Shown one piece after another: positions 1 through 7,650 of a stretch of 19,108 nucleotides of DNA. Under the pieces are notes generated by a model. That model had not been told where the DNA came from and did not search any database. It saw only the letters and a program-made list of their open reading frames with translations. Every line of letters starts with the position of its first letter. Within the stretch, counting starts at the first letter, position 1. The DNA lies in NCBI GenBank assembly GCA_030043545.1, contig JASHXM010000114.1, positions 1 through 19,108 of the forward strand. Direction: 5' to 3'. Source of the stretch: Thermoplasmata archaeon. GTDB taxonomy: Archaea; Thermoplasmatota; Thermoplasmata; Lutacidiplasmatales; UBA184. A program made the position numbers and the translations under genes.

Positions 1-525
1 ATGAGCGGCTCCCCTGCGTCCCCGGCGGCCTCTCGCCATCACCTCGGCGGTGCGCGCTCGCTCGGATTCGCCATCGTCTCGGTCTCCGATACCCACACTG
101 AGAGCGACGACCCTTCGGGCTCGCTCGCGCGGTCGCTGCTCGAGGGGGCCGGCCACAAGGTCCTCCACTACGGCCTCGTCGGCAACTCGGTCGCCGACAT
201 CCGCGACAAGATCGAGCCGTGGCTCACCGAGACCGCCGTCGAGGCGGCGGTGACGGTCGGAGGGACCGGGGTGAGCTCGCGCGACGTCACCGTCGCCGCG
301 CTCGATGGCATGGGCGGCCGTCGGCTGGAGGGGTTCGGCGAGCTGTACCGCCACGTCAGCTTCGGCGAGGTCGGCCCGCTCGCGATGATCAGCCGGGCCT
401 CCCTGTTCGTGATCCACAACAAGCCCGTGTACGCCTTGCCCGGCAGCGAACGCGCGGTCAAGACCGCGCTCGAGAAGCTGATCCTGCCGGCGACGATCCA
501 CCTCGTGGAAGAGCTCGAACGGTAG
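1..525 (+). CDS. moaB: MoaB/Mog-family molybdenum cofactor biosynthesis protein
   Basis: This 174-residue protein belongs to the MoaB/Mog (MoCF-biosynthesis) fold. The family adenylylates molybdopterin before metal insertion during cofactor synthesis in the cytoplasm. Visible signatures are the SDTH segment after the first beta strand (residues 29-32), the GGTG loop with following RD (87-90, 94-95) that binds the pterin phosphate, and the PGS turn near the C terminus (147-149). The length matches MoaB rather than the longer MoeA. The ATG sits on the first base of the window, so an earlier start and the promoter cannot be judged. The first 18 or so residues are Ser/Ala/Pro-rich and look like a variable extension. 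No other cofactor gene is visible nearby, and the gene converges on the VOC gene downstream. The family call is firm; the exact step (adenylyltransferase or a MoaB paralogue) is inferred. Confidence 0.9.
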   Translation: MSGSPASPAASRHHLGGARSLGFAIVSVSDTHTESDDPSGSLARSLLEGAGHKVLHYGLVGNSVADIRDKIEPWLTETAVEAAVTVGGTGVSSRDVTVAALDGMGGRRLEGFGELYRHVSFGEVGPLAMISRASLFVIHNKPVYALPGSERAVKTALEKLILPATIHLVEELER

Positions 526-578
526 GCCGACCGCCGGCCGCCCGTCGGAGCGGCCGCGGATCCCACGGCGCCGGCGGC

Positions 579-908
579 CTACTCGTCGGGGTTGAGCGTG
601 ATCAGGTTCCCGTCCGGGTCGGCGATCCGGGCGAACCGTCCCCACGGGCGGCGGGTGACGGGGGCATCGAACCTCACACCGCGGCGGGCCAGGTCGGCGC
701 AGATCGACTCAAAGTCCCCGCGGACGTGGAAGGTGATCCCCTGGTTCCCCGGGGCGAGCTCCTCGCCGATCTCCGAGCCCTGACAGAGGTGGAGGAGCCC
801 GTTCGTTCCGCGGTGTCCGACGGTGACCCAGTGGCCGAGGTCCTGGACGACCTCGAACCCGAGACGGGAGGTATACCAGTCGACGGACCGCGCGCGGTCG
901 GAGACCAT
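579..908 (-). CDS. VOC-fold (glyoxalase/bleomycin-resistance-like) protein
   Basis: This is a small vicinal-oxygen-chelate protein of 109 residues from the only in-frame ATG. Typical marks are the opening VSDRARSVDWYTSRLGF segment, the central glycine-rich strands, and DPDGNLITL near the end, where this family places its last strand. VOC proteins include glyoxalases, dioxygenases and drug-binding proteins; nothing here identifies the substrate. The codons just upstream of the ATG read YFFATTI, which looks like the first VOC beta strand. The true protein may therefore start a few residues earlier at a non-standard codon, or the first strand may be truncated; no in-frame ATG or GTG exists there. 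It is divergent from a second VOC gene 116 bases away and convergent with moaB. Confidence 0.75.
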   Translation of the reverse strand: MVSDRARSVDWYTSRLGFEVVQDLGHWVTVGHRGTNGLLHLCQGSEIGEELAPGNQGITFHVRGDFESICADLARRGVRFDAPVTRRPWGRFARIADPDGNLITLNPDE

Positions 909-1024
909 GATCGTGGTGGCGAAGAAGTAGACCCGCGGGGACGCCCGCGAGGCCTTCCGGGGGGCACGGCGCGGCCAGGATCGCCCGGCGGAAAGGCCTT
1001 GCGTGGAGACCGGTTCGGCCGGCC

Positions 1025-1408
1025 ATGGAACCGACCCGCGTGCCGAAGCTCGCGCCGTACCTGGCGATCCACGATGTCCCGGGCCTGATCCAGTTCATCG
1101 AGGCCGGCATCGGAGGCCGCACGGGATTCGTGGACCGGTCCCCGGACGGTCGGATCGGACACGCGGAGCTCCTGATCGCCGACGGCGTCGTGATGCTCGG
1201 CGAGCTCCCGCCCGGCCGCGATCCGTTCCCCGGGATGATCCACCTGTACGTTCCGGACGCCGGAGCGGCGTTCGAGCGGGCGATCCGAGCCGGGGCGACC
1301 CCCGTCCGGCCCGTCGGCGACGTCGACGACGGGGACCGCCGCGGAGGCGTGCGGGACCGGTGGGGCAACGAGTGGTGGTTCACCCAGGCCGGTCCGGCCC
1401 GCCGGTAG
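1025..1408 (+). CDS. VOC-fold PhnB-like protein
   Basis: This 127-residue protein is of the PhnB/glyoxalase-like subgroup of the VOC superfamily. Support comes from the N-terminal PYLAIHDVPGLIQFIE strand-helix, the GHAELLIADGVVMLGE strand pair typical of PhnB-like sequences, and the C-terminal RDRWGNEWWF segment, which corresponds to the usual DPFGxxWW motif. Such proteins are usually soluble dimers and many lack a known substrate, so no reaction is assigned. The start ATG has no strong Shine-Dalgarno sequence and no clear TATA box. The gene is divergent from the VOC gene at 579-908 and convergent with the methyltransferase at 1421-2251. It is not a close repeat of its neighbour: the two share only the fold signature. 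Confidence 0.8.
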   Translation: MEPTRVPKLAPYLAIHDVPGLIQFIEAGIGGRTGFVDRSPDGRIGHAELLIADGVVMLGELPPGRDPFPGMIHLYVPDAGAAFERAIRAGATPVRPVGDVDDGDRRGGVRDRWGNEWWFTQAGPARR

Positions 1409-1420
1409 TCGCTCGGAGCG

Positions 1421-2251
1421 CTATCCGCCCGACGCGCCGTCGTTCTCGCGGCGGACGCTGAGCGCCCCCATCGGGGGAGGTCCCGGGTCGAGCAGCTGCG
1501 GCGCCAATCCCTGGTGCCGGCAGAACTCCGCCCAGGATGCGTTGGCGTCGACCCGGTGGGCGAGGAGGATCCCGTTCGGGGAGAGCGCGTCCCACGCCGC
1601 TCGGAGCTCGAACCGGGCGCGCGTGGCGTCCGGCCCGTTATCGTAGAAGAACAGGTCGACGCGCGGCCCGCCGGCGAGGATCTCACGGAGCCGCTCCTCG
1701 GAGTTGCCGATCGCGAGCGTCCACCGGGACCGGAGCCCCGGGGGGACGAACTGGCCGACGCTCAGGTTCTGGACGCCGTTCGACCGGCCCACCGGCGACC
1801 CCGGCCCGAGCGAGACGAGCTCCCCGGCGCCGTTCGCCTGCAGCCCGGCGAGCAACCATGCCGTCGAATAGCCGGGTCCGATCCCGGTCTCCACGATCCG
1901 CTGCGGACGCGCGGCCCGGACGAGGAGGTAGAGGAGTGCCCCCTGCGGCAGCTCGTGGGTGAACGCCAGGCCGGCGCCCCGCTGGAAGAGGATCTCGGGG
2001 AGGCTCCCTTCGCGGAGCTCGCGTCGATACTGCTGGAGCTGCGCCCCGGTCGCGGGGGCGATCGCCGCCAACCGGTCGAGGGCGGCCTGGCGGAAGAACA
2101 GCATCCGCTGGCGGATCGCCTTGCGCGCCGCCGGGGAGACGACCGTCGGACGGGGTCCGACGCGGTCGACCCACGGCACCGCGTCGCCGACCGTCCGCGC
2201 CGCCGCCGGGCGGGACCGGTCGTCATTGGACGAGGGGTAGGAAGAAGACAT
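1421..2251 (-). CDS. Class I SAM-dependent methyltransferase (Methyltransf_24-like)
   Basis: The 276-residue product has a Rossmann methyltransferase core in its second half. Motif I is ETGIGPGYST (residues 121-130), the glycine-rich loop that binds S-adenosylmethionine. DLFFYDNG (199-206) sits where the second acidic motif lies, and SPNGILLAHRVD forms the following strand. The layout resembles class I small-molecule or O-methyltransferases such as Methyltransf_24. The N-terminal 100 residues are helical and Arg/Ala-rich, perhaps a cap that recognises the substrate. The substrate cannot be read from the sequence, and the usual DGDH-type metal or substrate motif is YDNGPD here. The ATG has a good Shine-Dalgarno stretch (GGGGAGAG) a few bases upstream. 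The gene is divergent from thioredoxin and shares a 150-base intergenic region with it. Confidence 0.78.
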   Translation of the reverse strand: MSSSYPSSNDDRSRPAAARTVGDAVPWVDRVGPRPTVVSPAARKAIRQRMLFFRQAALDRLAAIAPATGAQLQQYRRELREGSLPEILFQRGAGLAFTHELPQGALLYLLVRAARPQRIVETGIGPGYSTAWLLAGLQANGAGELVSLGPGSPVGRSNGVQNLSVGQFVPPGLRSRWTLAIGNSEERLREILAGGPRVDLFFYDNGPDATRARFELRAAWDALSPNGILLAHRVDANASWAEFCRHQGLAPQLLDPGPPPMGALSVRRENDGASGG

Positions 2252-2361
2252 GCTCTCCCCATGGGGCGCACGCTACAAAGACTGTTCGACGCGCACAGGA
2301 CCCCGGAGGCTCCCGGACCGGGGACCGCGTCGCCCGGAGTGGCGACCGGCTCAGCGACCGC

Positions 2362-2369
2362 TTTAATAT
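2362..2369 (+). promoter_or_regulatory. Archaeal TATA box for thioredoxin
   Basis: TTTAATAT is an AT-rich island in otherwise GC-rich DNA, centred about 36 bases before the thioredoxin ATG. Archaeal transcription usually starts about 25 bases downstream of the box, giving a short leader of about 10 bases. A GGGGAG Shine-Dalgarno-like stretch lies directly before the start codon. Confidence 0.6.
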
Positions 2370-2401
2370 CGCCGCGCTCCTCGCTTCCGTTGCGGGGAGT
2401 T

Positions 2402-2719
2402 ATGGCCGTCGAAGAGGTGGTCGGAGCGAACTTCGACAAGTTCACCCAGGCGAGCTCGTCCGTCGTCATCGATGTCTGGGCGCCGTGGTGCGGCCCGTGC
2501 CGGATGGTGTCGCCGATCGTCGACCGGCTGAGCGAGAAGTACCGGGGCAAGGTCGCCTTCGGGAAGATGAACTCGGACGACAACGGCGAGAAGGCCGGCT
2601 CGCTCGGCATCATGAGCATCCCCACCCTCTTGTTCTACAAGCAGGGGAAGCTCGTCGACCGGATCGTCGGGGCGTACCCCGAGGCGGTCATCGACGAGCA
2701 CGTCCGCAAGCTCCTCTGA
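2402..2719 (+). CDS. trxA: Thioredoxin
   Basis: This is a complete 105-residue thioredoxin, a cytoplasmic dithiol-disulfide oxidoreductase. It has the WCGPC active site (residues 29-33) in the context VWAPWCGPCRM, the cis-proline in SIPT (Pro74), and the final helix with GAYPEAVIDEHV. The reading frame is open far upstream, but the ATG at 2402 is right because the family N terminus begins here, a GGGGAG ribosome site precedes it, and a TATA box lies at 2362-2369. The release factor gene follows after 95 bases on the same strand with no obvious promoter between, so read-through transcription is possible. The reductase partner is not in the window. Confidence 0.93.
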   Translation: MAVEEVVGANFDKFTQASSSVVIDVWAPWCGPCRMVSPIVDRLSEKYRGKVAFGKMNSDDNGEKAGSLGIMSIPTLLFYKQGKLVDRIVGAYPEAVIDEHVRKLL

Positions 2720-2814
2720 CTGTACGGCCCGGGGAACGGGCGCTGTCCGGCTCGACCGGCGGTGACCTCGGGCGCCGTCGTTCCGGCCCGCGCGGTTGAA
2801 CGGTCGGAGGCGGC

Positions 2815-4104
2815 ATGACCGGGGACACGGCCGACCTGCAGCTCGCCCGGTACTCGTTCCGGCGGAAGCTCGATGAGATCGCCGCCTGCCGCGGCCGGGC
2901 GACCGAGCTGATCAGCCTCTACGTCTCGCCGGGGAAGCAGATCTCCGACGTGATGGGGTACCTGCGGAACGAGTACGCCCAGAGCTCGAACATCAAGAGC
3001 CGCACGACCCGCAAGAACGTGATGTGGGCGATCGAATCGCTGATGGGCCGGGTCCGGGCGTACAAGGAGCCGCCGGCGACCGGCGTCGCGTTCTTCGTCG
3101 GGAACAAGGCGGTCGGCGCGGACCGCTCGGAGCCGGTCACGTTCATCGTCGAGCCGCCGGAGCCACTCAACACCTACCTCTACCGGTGCGACTCGACGTT
3201 CTTCCTGGACCCCCTGCGGTCGATGGTCCACGAGCCGGAGCTGTGGGGCCTGCTCGTCCTCGACCGCGCGGAGGTGACGTTCGGTCTCCTGCGGGGGAAG
3301 CGGATCGAGACGCTCCGGAACAAGCAGTCGCTCGTGCCGAGCAAGCACGGGCGAGGGGGCCAGTCGGCGCACCGGTTCGAGCGGATGATCGAGCACGCGG
3401 CGCACGAGTTCTTCGTGCGCGTCGCGGAGATCGCCGGTGAGCTGTTCCTGCCGAAGAAGGAGCAGCTCAAGGGGATCCTCTTGGGCGGCCCCGGCGCGAC
3501 GAAGGAGTTCTTCTTCAAGGAAGGGTTCCTCCACTACGAGCTCCAGCAGAAGGTCGTCCAGCCGCTGTTCGACACCGGCTACACCGACGAGTACGGCCTC
3601 CGCGAGATGGTCGAGAAGGCGACGCAGACGCTCCACGGCCTCGAGCTGACCGACGAGAAGCGGATCGTCCAGCGGCTGCTCGCCGAGATCCGCAAGGCCG
3701 AGCAGGGGCTCGCGGCGTACGGCGACCGGGACGTCGCCCACGCCCTCGAGATCGGCGCGGTCGACACGCTGCTCGTCTCGGAAGGACTCCGCCGCCAGCG
3801 CGTGACGTTCCGGTGCGGCAACTGCCAGACAGAGTTCGCCCGGTCGCTCGCCGACGCGGAGGTCGATCCGGTCCTCGATGGCCCGTGCCCGAACTGCGGG
3901 GCCCGGATGCTCTCGGAGAGCGCCCGCGAGGATTACGTCGAGGGGCTGTTCCGCCGGGCCTCCGACTCCGGCGCGACCGCCCGGATCGTCTCGACCGAGA
4001 GCGAGGAGGGCGAGATGCTCCAGAAGGCGTTCGGCGGCGTCGCGGCGATCCTCCGGTACCCCGTGGCCACCGCGATCCCCGCGCGCGGTCGAGCGCAGGC
4101 GTAA
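2815..4104 (+). CDS. prf1: Peptide chain release factor aRF1 (archaeal class I release factor)
   Basis: This 429-residue protein is the archaeal homologue of eRF1. It recognises all three stop codons in the ribosomal A site and triggers release of the finished protein. Domain 1 carries NIKS (residues 59-62) and the YRCDSTF stop-codon motif of YxCxxxF type (123-129). Domain 2 carries the catalytic GGQ (181-183) within GRGGQSAHRFERM. Domain 3 includes a zinc ribbon of two CxxC pairs (Cys334/337 and Cys358/361), typical of archaeal forms. Length is normal for the family and all key residues are present. The ATG has a GGAGG ribosome site at suitable spacing. It follows thioredoxin and is followed after 30 bases by a membrane protein gene. 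This gene is the main evidence that the window is archaeal. Confidence 0.97.
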   Translation: MTGDTADLQLARYSFRRKLDEIAACRGRATELISLYVSPGKQISDVMGYLRNEYAQSSNIKSRTTRKNVMWAIESLMGRVRAYKEPPATGVAFFVGNKAVGADRSEPVTFIVEPPEPLNTYLYRCDSTFFLDPLRSMVHEPELWGLLVLDRAEVTFGLLRGKRIETLRNKQSLVPSKHGRGGQSAHRFERMIEHAAHEFFVRVAEIAGELFLPKKEQLKGILLGGPGATKEFFFKEGFLHYELQQKVVQPLFDTGYTDEYGLREMVEKATQTLHGLELTDEKRIVQRLLAEIRKAEQGLAAYGDRDVAHALEIGAVDTLLVSEGLRRQRVTFRCGNCQTEFARSLADAEVDPVLDGPCPNCGARMLSESAREDYVEGLFRRASDSGATARIVSTESEEGEMLQKAFGGVAAILRYPVATAIPARGRAQA

Positions 4105-4134
4105 AGACGCGGGGAGCGGTCGATCGGGGGACCG

Positions 4135-4683
4135 ATGGCGACCCCGGCGCCGCCCGCGCCTCCTCCGCCCCCGCCCCCCGCGGCGGTCGCGAGCCCTCCC
4201 GCGCCGCCCCCGTCGTCCACCGAAGCGACCGCGCGGTCGATGCTCCGGCTCGCGACGACCGTCGGGATCCTCCTCGCCGTCATCGCCGGGGTCCTGTTCC
4301 TGCTGTTGGTCGTCGTGGGGCTCGTCGGCGTCGTGCTGCGCGTCGGGTTCGGCGACTGGATCGGCGCGGCGTACTGCCTCGTCTCGGCGGCGGTGAACTA
4401 CCTGCTCTGGCGGGAGGTCCCCGGCATCGAGCGGCTCGTCGAGCAGCGGGCGTTCGGGGCGGCGCGCGACCGGCTGCTGCTCTGGATCGTCCTCGGCTTC
4501 CTTTTCTTCGTCGTGGAGGGGATCGTCCTGCTCGTTGCGTGGCTGCAGGTCGATTCCCTGACGCAGAACCCCCTCGTGGCGCCGCGACCGACCGCCCCCG
4601 CCTGCCCTCGCTGCGGAGGTCCGCTCGCCTGGGTGCCCGAGTACCAGCGGAACTACTGCCCGGCGTGCGCCACGTACGTCTAA
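4135..4683 (+). CDS. Membrane protein with proline-rich N terminus and C-terminal zinc ribbon
   Basis: I do not recognise a named family. The 182-residue product starts with about 28 residues of Ala/Pro including long proline runs, presumably disordered. It then has three hydrophobic spans: a long one near residues 39-66, one around WIGAAYCLVSAAVNYLLW, and one at LLLWIVLGFLFFVVEGIVLLVAW. The last 25 residues form a zinc ribbon with CPRCGG and CPAC, about 19 residues apart, probably cytoplasmic. Membrane proteins ending in such ribbons are common in Thermoplasmatota genomes, but their roles are unknown. The ATG lies 30 bases after the aRF1 stop with a GGGGGA stretch before it, so co-transcription with aRF1 is likely. 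It converges on the surface protein gene with a 25-base gap. Confidence 0.75.
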   Translation: MATPAPPAPPPPPPPAAVASPPAPPPSSTEATARSMLRLATTVGILLAVIAGVLFLLLVVVGLVGVVLRVGFGDWIGAAYCLVSAAVNYLLWREVPGIERLVEQRAFGAARDRLLLWIVLGFLFFVVEGIVLLVAWLQVDSLTQNPLVAPRPTAPACPRCGGPLAWVPEYQRNYCPACATYV

Positions 4684-4708
4684 CGCGCCGCGGAGCGGCC
4701 GCTCGCCC

Positions 4709-6157
4709 CTACCAGAGGTGCGAGAGCGGATCGTCCTCGGCCGGCGGGGGCGGAGGGGCGGGCCGCGGCGTCCCGGATACGGCGCCCGGAGGATAGAGCG
4801 TCGCGTTCGGGTAGGCCGGGCGCGCTGGCCGACGGCGCGCGCCGACGGTCGCCACGACCAGGAGGGTCGCGACCGCCGCAGCCCCGACGAGGAGAATCAG
4901 TCGGACCGGCACGGTCGGCCCGCCCAGGCCCGGGCAGCCGCGTCCGGTGACGAGACACGCCTGCTGGGCCTGCGCGCTCCCGACCGACTCCGGCGTCGCC
5001 TGCATCGGCGTGGAGTTCGTCGCCGCCGCAGGCAGCGCCCCGCTCGGAAGCGGCCCGGAGCCGCCGGGCGCGAGGGCGCTCGCCGCGACGTTGGTCGTCC
5101 CCGAGAGGAGCTGGTAGGACGAGGCGAGGATCCCCAGGTGGTGGTCGTACCAGACCCCCGGCCGCAGGTCGACCCGGCTCGTCGTCAGGACGGCCGTCCC
5201 GCCCTGGACGGGGGACCACGGCAGGGCGGACGAGCCGAACAGGTCGGCGTACGCCGGGACGAGCGCCACCCCTTCGACGAGGGAGAAGCCGTCGAGCACA
5301 CCGGACAGGGTGAGATTGACCGCGGGGTTCTCGGCGCCCCCGTACGCATACGCGGTGCCCGGGGAGTACGCTCCCGCCAGGTCGACCGTGCCGGCGCGCG
5401 TGAACGGGACCGAGCCGTTCGGCGTCACGTTGAGCGGAAGGGCGACCAGGAGCCCGGCCGTGCGGTAGTGGTAGTTCCAGGCGATCCCGCCCGCGGCGAC
5501 GAACACGCTCGAGGAGTTCCACGTCGCCCCCGGGGTGAGCGACAACGGGACGAGGCCCAGGGCCGGGGTCAGCTGGACGGCGGCGTTCCCGGAGACGTTC
5601 ACCGAGAGGGTGCGCGCCCGCTCGAGCGTCGTGCCCAGCCGGTAGAACCCGGATTCGTCGAGCCGGGCCGTCACCCGGACGCTCGAGTTGACGAGTCCGA
5701 GAGCGGCGACCGACGTCCCGCCCTCGGTCACGGTCGCATGGGTCGTGAGGTTCGCCCACGCGTCGGTCGTCTCCCAGGCGCGGAACGAGAAGTTCGCCTT
5801 CACCGTCGGGGCGGTGCAGTCGGGCCGGCAGTATTGGACTTGGATCGCGGCGCCGACCGTGCGCTCGACGTGGAGCGTGATGCCCCCGGTCGAGCTGTTC
5901 TCGGTCTCGTTGAAGACGACGGCGAAGCCGAACGTCGCATGACCGGTCCACGCGAAGTGGCCGGCAGCGCCGTGAACCATCTGAGTGTGGACCCAGCCGT
6001 ACGCCCAGTTCCCGACCGACGTCCCCGAGGCGGGGGCGCCGGCCGCGACGATGCCCGAACTCGAACCGAGCACACATACGGTCAAGAGGGTCGAGGTCAG
6101 TACGACCGCGGTGGACGCTTCGCGACGGCGTCGAGCGGTGAATTCGCGCGCTCGCAT
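4709..6157 (-). CDS. Membrane-anchored, sequon-rich surface protein
   Basis: This is a hypothetical extracellular protein of 482 residues. It has a basic N terminus (RRRREAS) followed by a hydrophobic signal segment (about 17-40) and a beta-rich ectodomain. About eleven N-x-S/T sequons fit archaeal N-glycosylation. Near the C terminus a membrane span (RLILLVGAAAVATLLVVATVGA) is followed by a basic stop-transfer stretch and a short proline-rich tail ending in DDPLSHLW. This gives a type I topology with the bulk outside. A Cys pair (QYCRPDC) and a second near the membrane (CLVTGRGC) may form disulfides. No catalytic motif is visible, so I infer a surface or S-layer-associated role only. The ATG is preceded at about 37 bases by a TATA-like element (6191-6200). 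Confidence 0.72.
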   Translation of the reverse strand: MRAREFTARRRREASTAVVLTSTLLTVCVLGSSSGIVAAGAPASGTSVGNWAYGWVHTQMVHGAAGHFAWTGHATFGFAVVFNETENSSTGGITLHVERTVGAAIQVQYCRPDCTAPTVKANFSFRAWETTDAWANLTTHATVTEGGTSVAALGLVNSSVRVTARLDESGFYRLGTTLERARTLSVNVSGNAAVQLTPALGLVPLSLTPGATWNSSSVFVAAGGIAWNYHYRTAGLLVALPLNVTPNGSVPFTRAGTVDLAGAYSPGTAYAYGGAENPAVNLTLSGVLDGFSLVEGVALVPAYADLFGSSALPWSPVQGGTAVLTTSRVDLRPGVWYDHHLGILASSYQLLSGTTNVAASALAPGGSGPLPSGALPAAATNSTPMQATPESVGSAQAQQACLVTGRGCPGLGGPTVPVRLILLVGAAAVATLLVVATVGARRRPARPAYPNATLYPPGAVSGTPRPAPPPPPAEDDPLSHLW

Positions 6158-6190
6158 CCGAACCTCGCGAGTGTGGAACAGACGGGCCCT

Positions 6191-6200
6191 TCATAAACGG
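6191..6200 (-). promoter_or_regulatory. TATA-like element for the surface protein gene
   Basis: On the minus strand CCGTTTATGA stands out as AT-rich and lies about 37 bases before the ATG at 6157. Together with the absence of a strong Shine-Dalgarno sequence, this suggests a short leader. It is assigned by position and composition only. Confidence 0.4.
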
Positions 6201-6265
6201 ACGTTTCACCGGCCGGCGAGCGGGTTGGACCCCGTGCTACGGCGTCGCAGCCCGGAGGCCGGGTA

Positions 6266-7330
6266 GTGGCCCGCACGCTCACGGACGCCGAAGCGCGCGT
6301 CATCTCCGTCCTCCTCGCGTCCCGCCCGGACCGGGAGCGGGAGCGGCTCCGCGGGATCGACGTGCCCCGGTCGACGTACCACGCGGTCCGGCGACGGGCG
6401 TACCAGGAGGGGTGGCTGCGCGACCGCTACGTCCCCCACCCGGTGCCGCTCGGACGGCCGGTGGTCTCGTTCGTCCTCTTCCGCCCGTTCGCGGACCGGT
6501 TCGATGACCTCGTCGCAGCGGTGTCGAGCGCACCGGGCGCCGCGGTCGTCTGGACCGGGGCGCAGCTGGTCGTCGCGGTGTTGTTCCACGCGAAGGAGTC
6601 CGAGCCGCGGAAACTGCTCGCCACCGTCGTCGACCGGCGCCTCGTCCCCGAACCGGCGGTCGTGACGGTCCGCGCCGACGGGCCAGCGATCCCGGTCTAC
6701 TTCGACTTCGAAGGGCTCTGGTGCAACGTCGTCGGTCTTGGCGGTACACTCGCGTACCCGCACGGGCTGGGTGGCGCCCTCGATCGGCCGGACGACGGCG
6801 ACGGAGAGGTTCATCCGTCGGCGCATCAGTGGTGGGGGATCGGGGAGCTGCTCCGGCGGCCGTTCGCCGCGGAGGACCAGGGCCGCGGCGGCCACCTGGT
6901 CGGTCCGCTCGGCCTTCCGTTCGCCCAGCGACGGCTCTTGGAGCGAGGGTGGGTGACGCATCGGTCGATCCTCGACCCGTCGCGGCTCCCCCCGTTCCAG
7001 GGGCGCGCCGCGGATCAGGTCGTCTTCATCACCGGCACGCCGCGCTCCGGGGCGCTTCCCGAAGTGCTGTTCGCGACGCTGTCGCGCGACTCTCGGGTCT
7101 ATCCGTTCCTGTTCGTCGTCGGCGCGGAGCGTTGGATGCTCGGAGCGATGGGCGGATCGACCCCGCCCCCCGAGGCGTTGCGGGCGACCCGACGGCCGGT
7201 GCTGCCGACGCTCCGCGAATACCTGGAGGGGATCGAGATCGTCCAGGAGCCCGCCGCGGGCTTCCGCGCCCCCGTCGACCATCGCTACGACCGGTTGCTC
7301 CCCGCCGCCCCGAACGCCCGGGGTTCGTGA
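6266..7330 (+). CDS. Winged-helix (Lrp/AsnC-like) regulatory protein with uncharacterised C-terminal region
   Basis: The 354-residue product begins with a helix-turn-helix region. The segment LTDAEARVISVLL is followed by VPRSTYHAVRRRAYQEGWL (about residues 49-67), typical of AsnC/Lrp-like DNA-binding domains in archaea. The middle part (about 70-160) has alternating strands and helices compatible with a ligand-sensing domain. The rest is not recognised; GERWxLG-like or catalytic motifs are absent. I infer a transcription regulator but cannot name its ligand or targets. The start is GTG, chosen because a GGAGG ribosome site lies eight bases upstream (6254-6258). The gene is divergent from the surface protein gene with a 108-base spacer, so that gene could be a target. 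tRNA-Arg follows 60 bases downstream. Confidence 0.6.
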   Translation: MARTLTDAEARVISVLLASRPDRERERLRGIDVPRSTYHAVRRRAYQEGWLRDRYVPHPVPLGRPVVSFVLFRPFADRFDDLVAAVSSAPGAAVVWTGAQLVVAVLFHAKESEPRKLLATVVDRRLVPEPAVVTVRADGPAIPVYFDFEGLWCNVVGLGGTLAYPHGLGGALDRPDDGDGEVHPSAHQWWGIGELLRRPFAAEDQGRGGHLVGPLGLPFAQRRLLERGWVTHRSILDPSRLPPFQGRAADQVVFITGTPRSGALPEVLFATLSRDSRVYPFLFVVGAERWMLGAMGGSTPPPEALRATRRPVLPTLREYLEGIEIVQEPAAGFRAPVDHRYDRLLPAAPNARGS

Positions 7331-7360
7331 GTCCGGTTTGGCGGCCGTTCCCGGGCAACC

Positions 7361-7370
7361 TCTATTTGCC
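7361..7370 (+). promoter_or_regulatory. TATA-like element of tRNA-Arg
   Basis: TCTATTTGCC lies about 25 bases before the first base of the tRNA, the spacing expected of archaeal tRNA promoters. The flanks are GC-rich, so the AT-rich island is distinctive. It is assigned by position. Confidence 0.45.
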
Positions 7371-7390
7371 CGGAGCGGGCAGAGACGTCG

Positions 7391-7465
7391 GGGCGCGTAG
7401 CCTAGCTCGGATAGGGCACCGGGTTCCTAACCCGGCGGTCGAGGGTTCAAATCCCTCCGCGCCCG
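7391..7465 (+). tRNA. tRNA-Arg, anticodon CCU
   Basis: A complete cloverleaf folds by eye. The acceptor stem pairs GGGCGCG (7391-7397) with CGCGCCC (7458-7464), with discriminator G at 7465. The D arm starts with TA then GCCT and closes with GGGC. The anticodon stem pairs CCGGG (7419-7423) with CCCGG (7431-7435), and the loop TTCCTAA gives anticodon CCT (7426-7428), reading AGG. The variable loop has five bases. The T arm pairs GAGGG with CCCTC around TTCAAAT. CCA is not encoded, as in many archaea, and no intron is present. AGG appears to be a minor Arg codon in the genes of this window. Confidence 0.95.
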
Positions 7466-7650
7466 GTCGACCTCCTCGCCAGAGTGTCCACAACGACCGC
7501 GGATACTCGACCTCCCTCGGCGTTTGAGCCGCTCGGCGTCGGTGTTGGTCGGACCGGATGGAGTGGGTTACCGCTTGGTCTTCGATCCCGAGTCCGGCGC
7601 TTACGACCGCGCCCCCGGGAAACCGGATCTCGTCTTCGCCCTCCGCACCG
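7466..7650. other. Spacer after tRNA-Arg with no convincing gene
   Basis: I see no RNA gene or recognisable protein here. A plus-strand frame from a GTG at 7542 to a TGA at 7668-7670 would give 42 residues, including a plausible-looking stretch VGPDGVGYRLVFDPESG. It has no ribosome site or TATA box and runs into the opposite-strand gene. It may be a remnant or chance. Confidence 0.3.
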
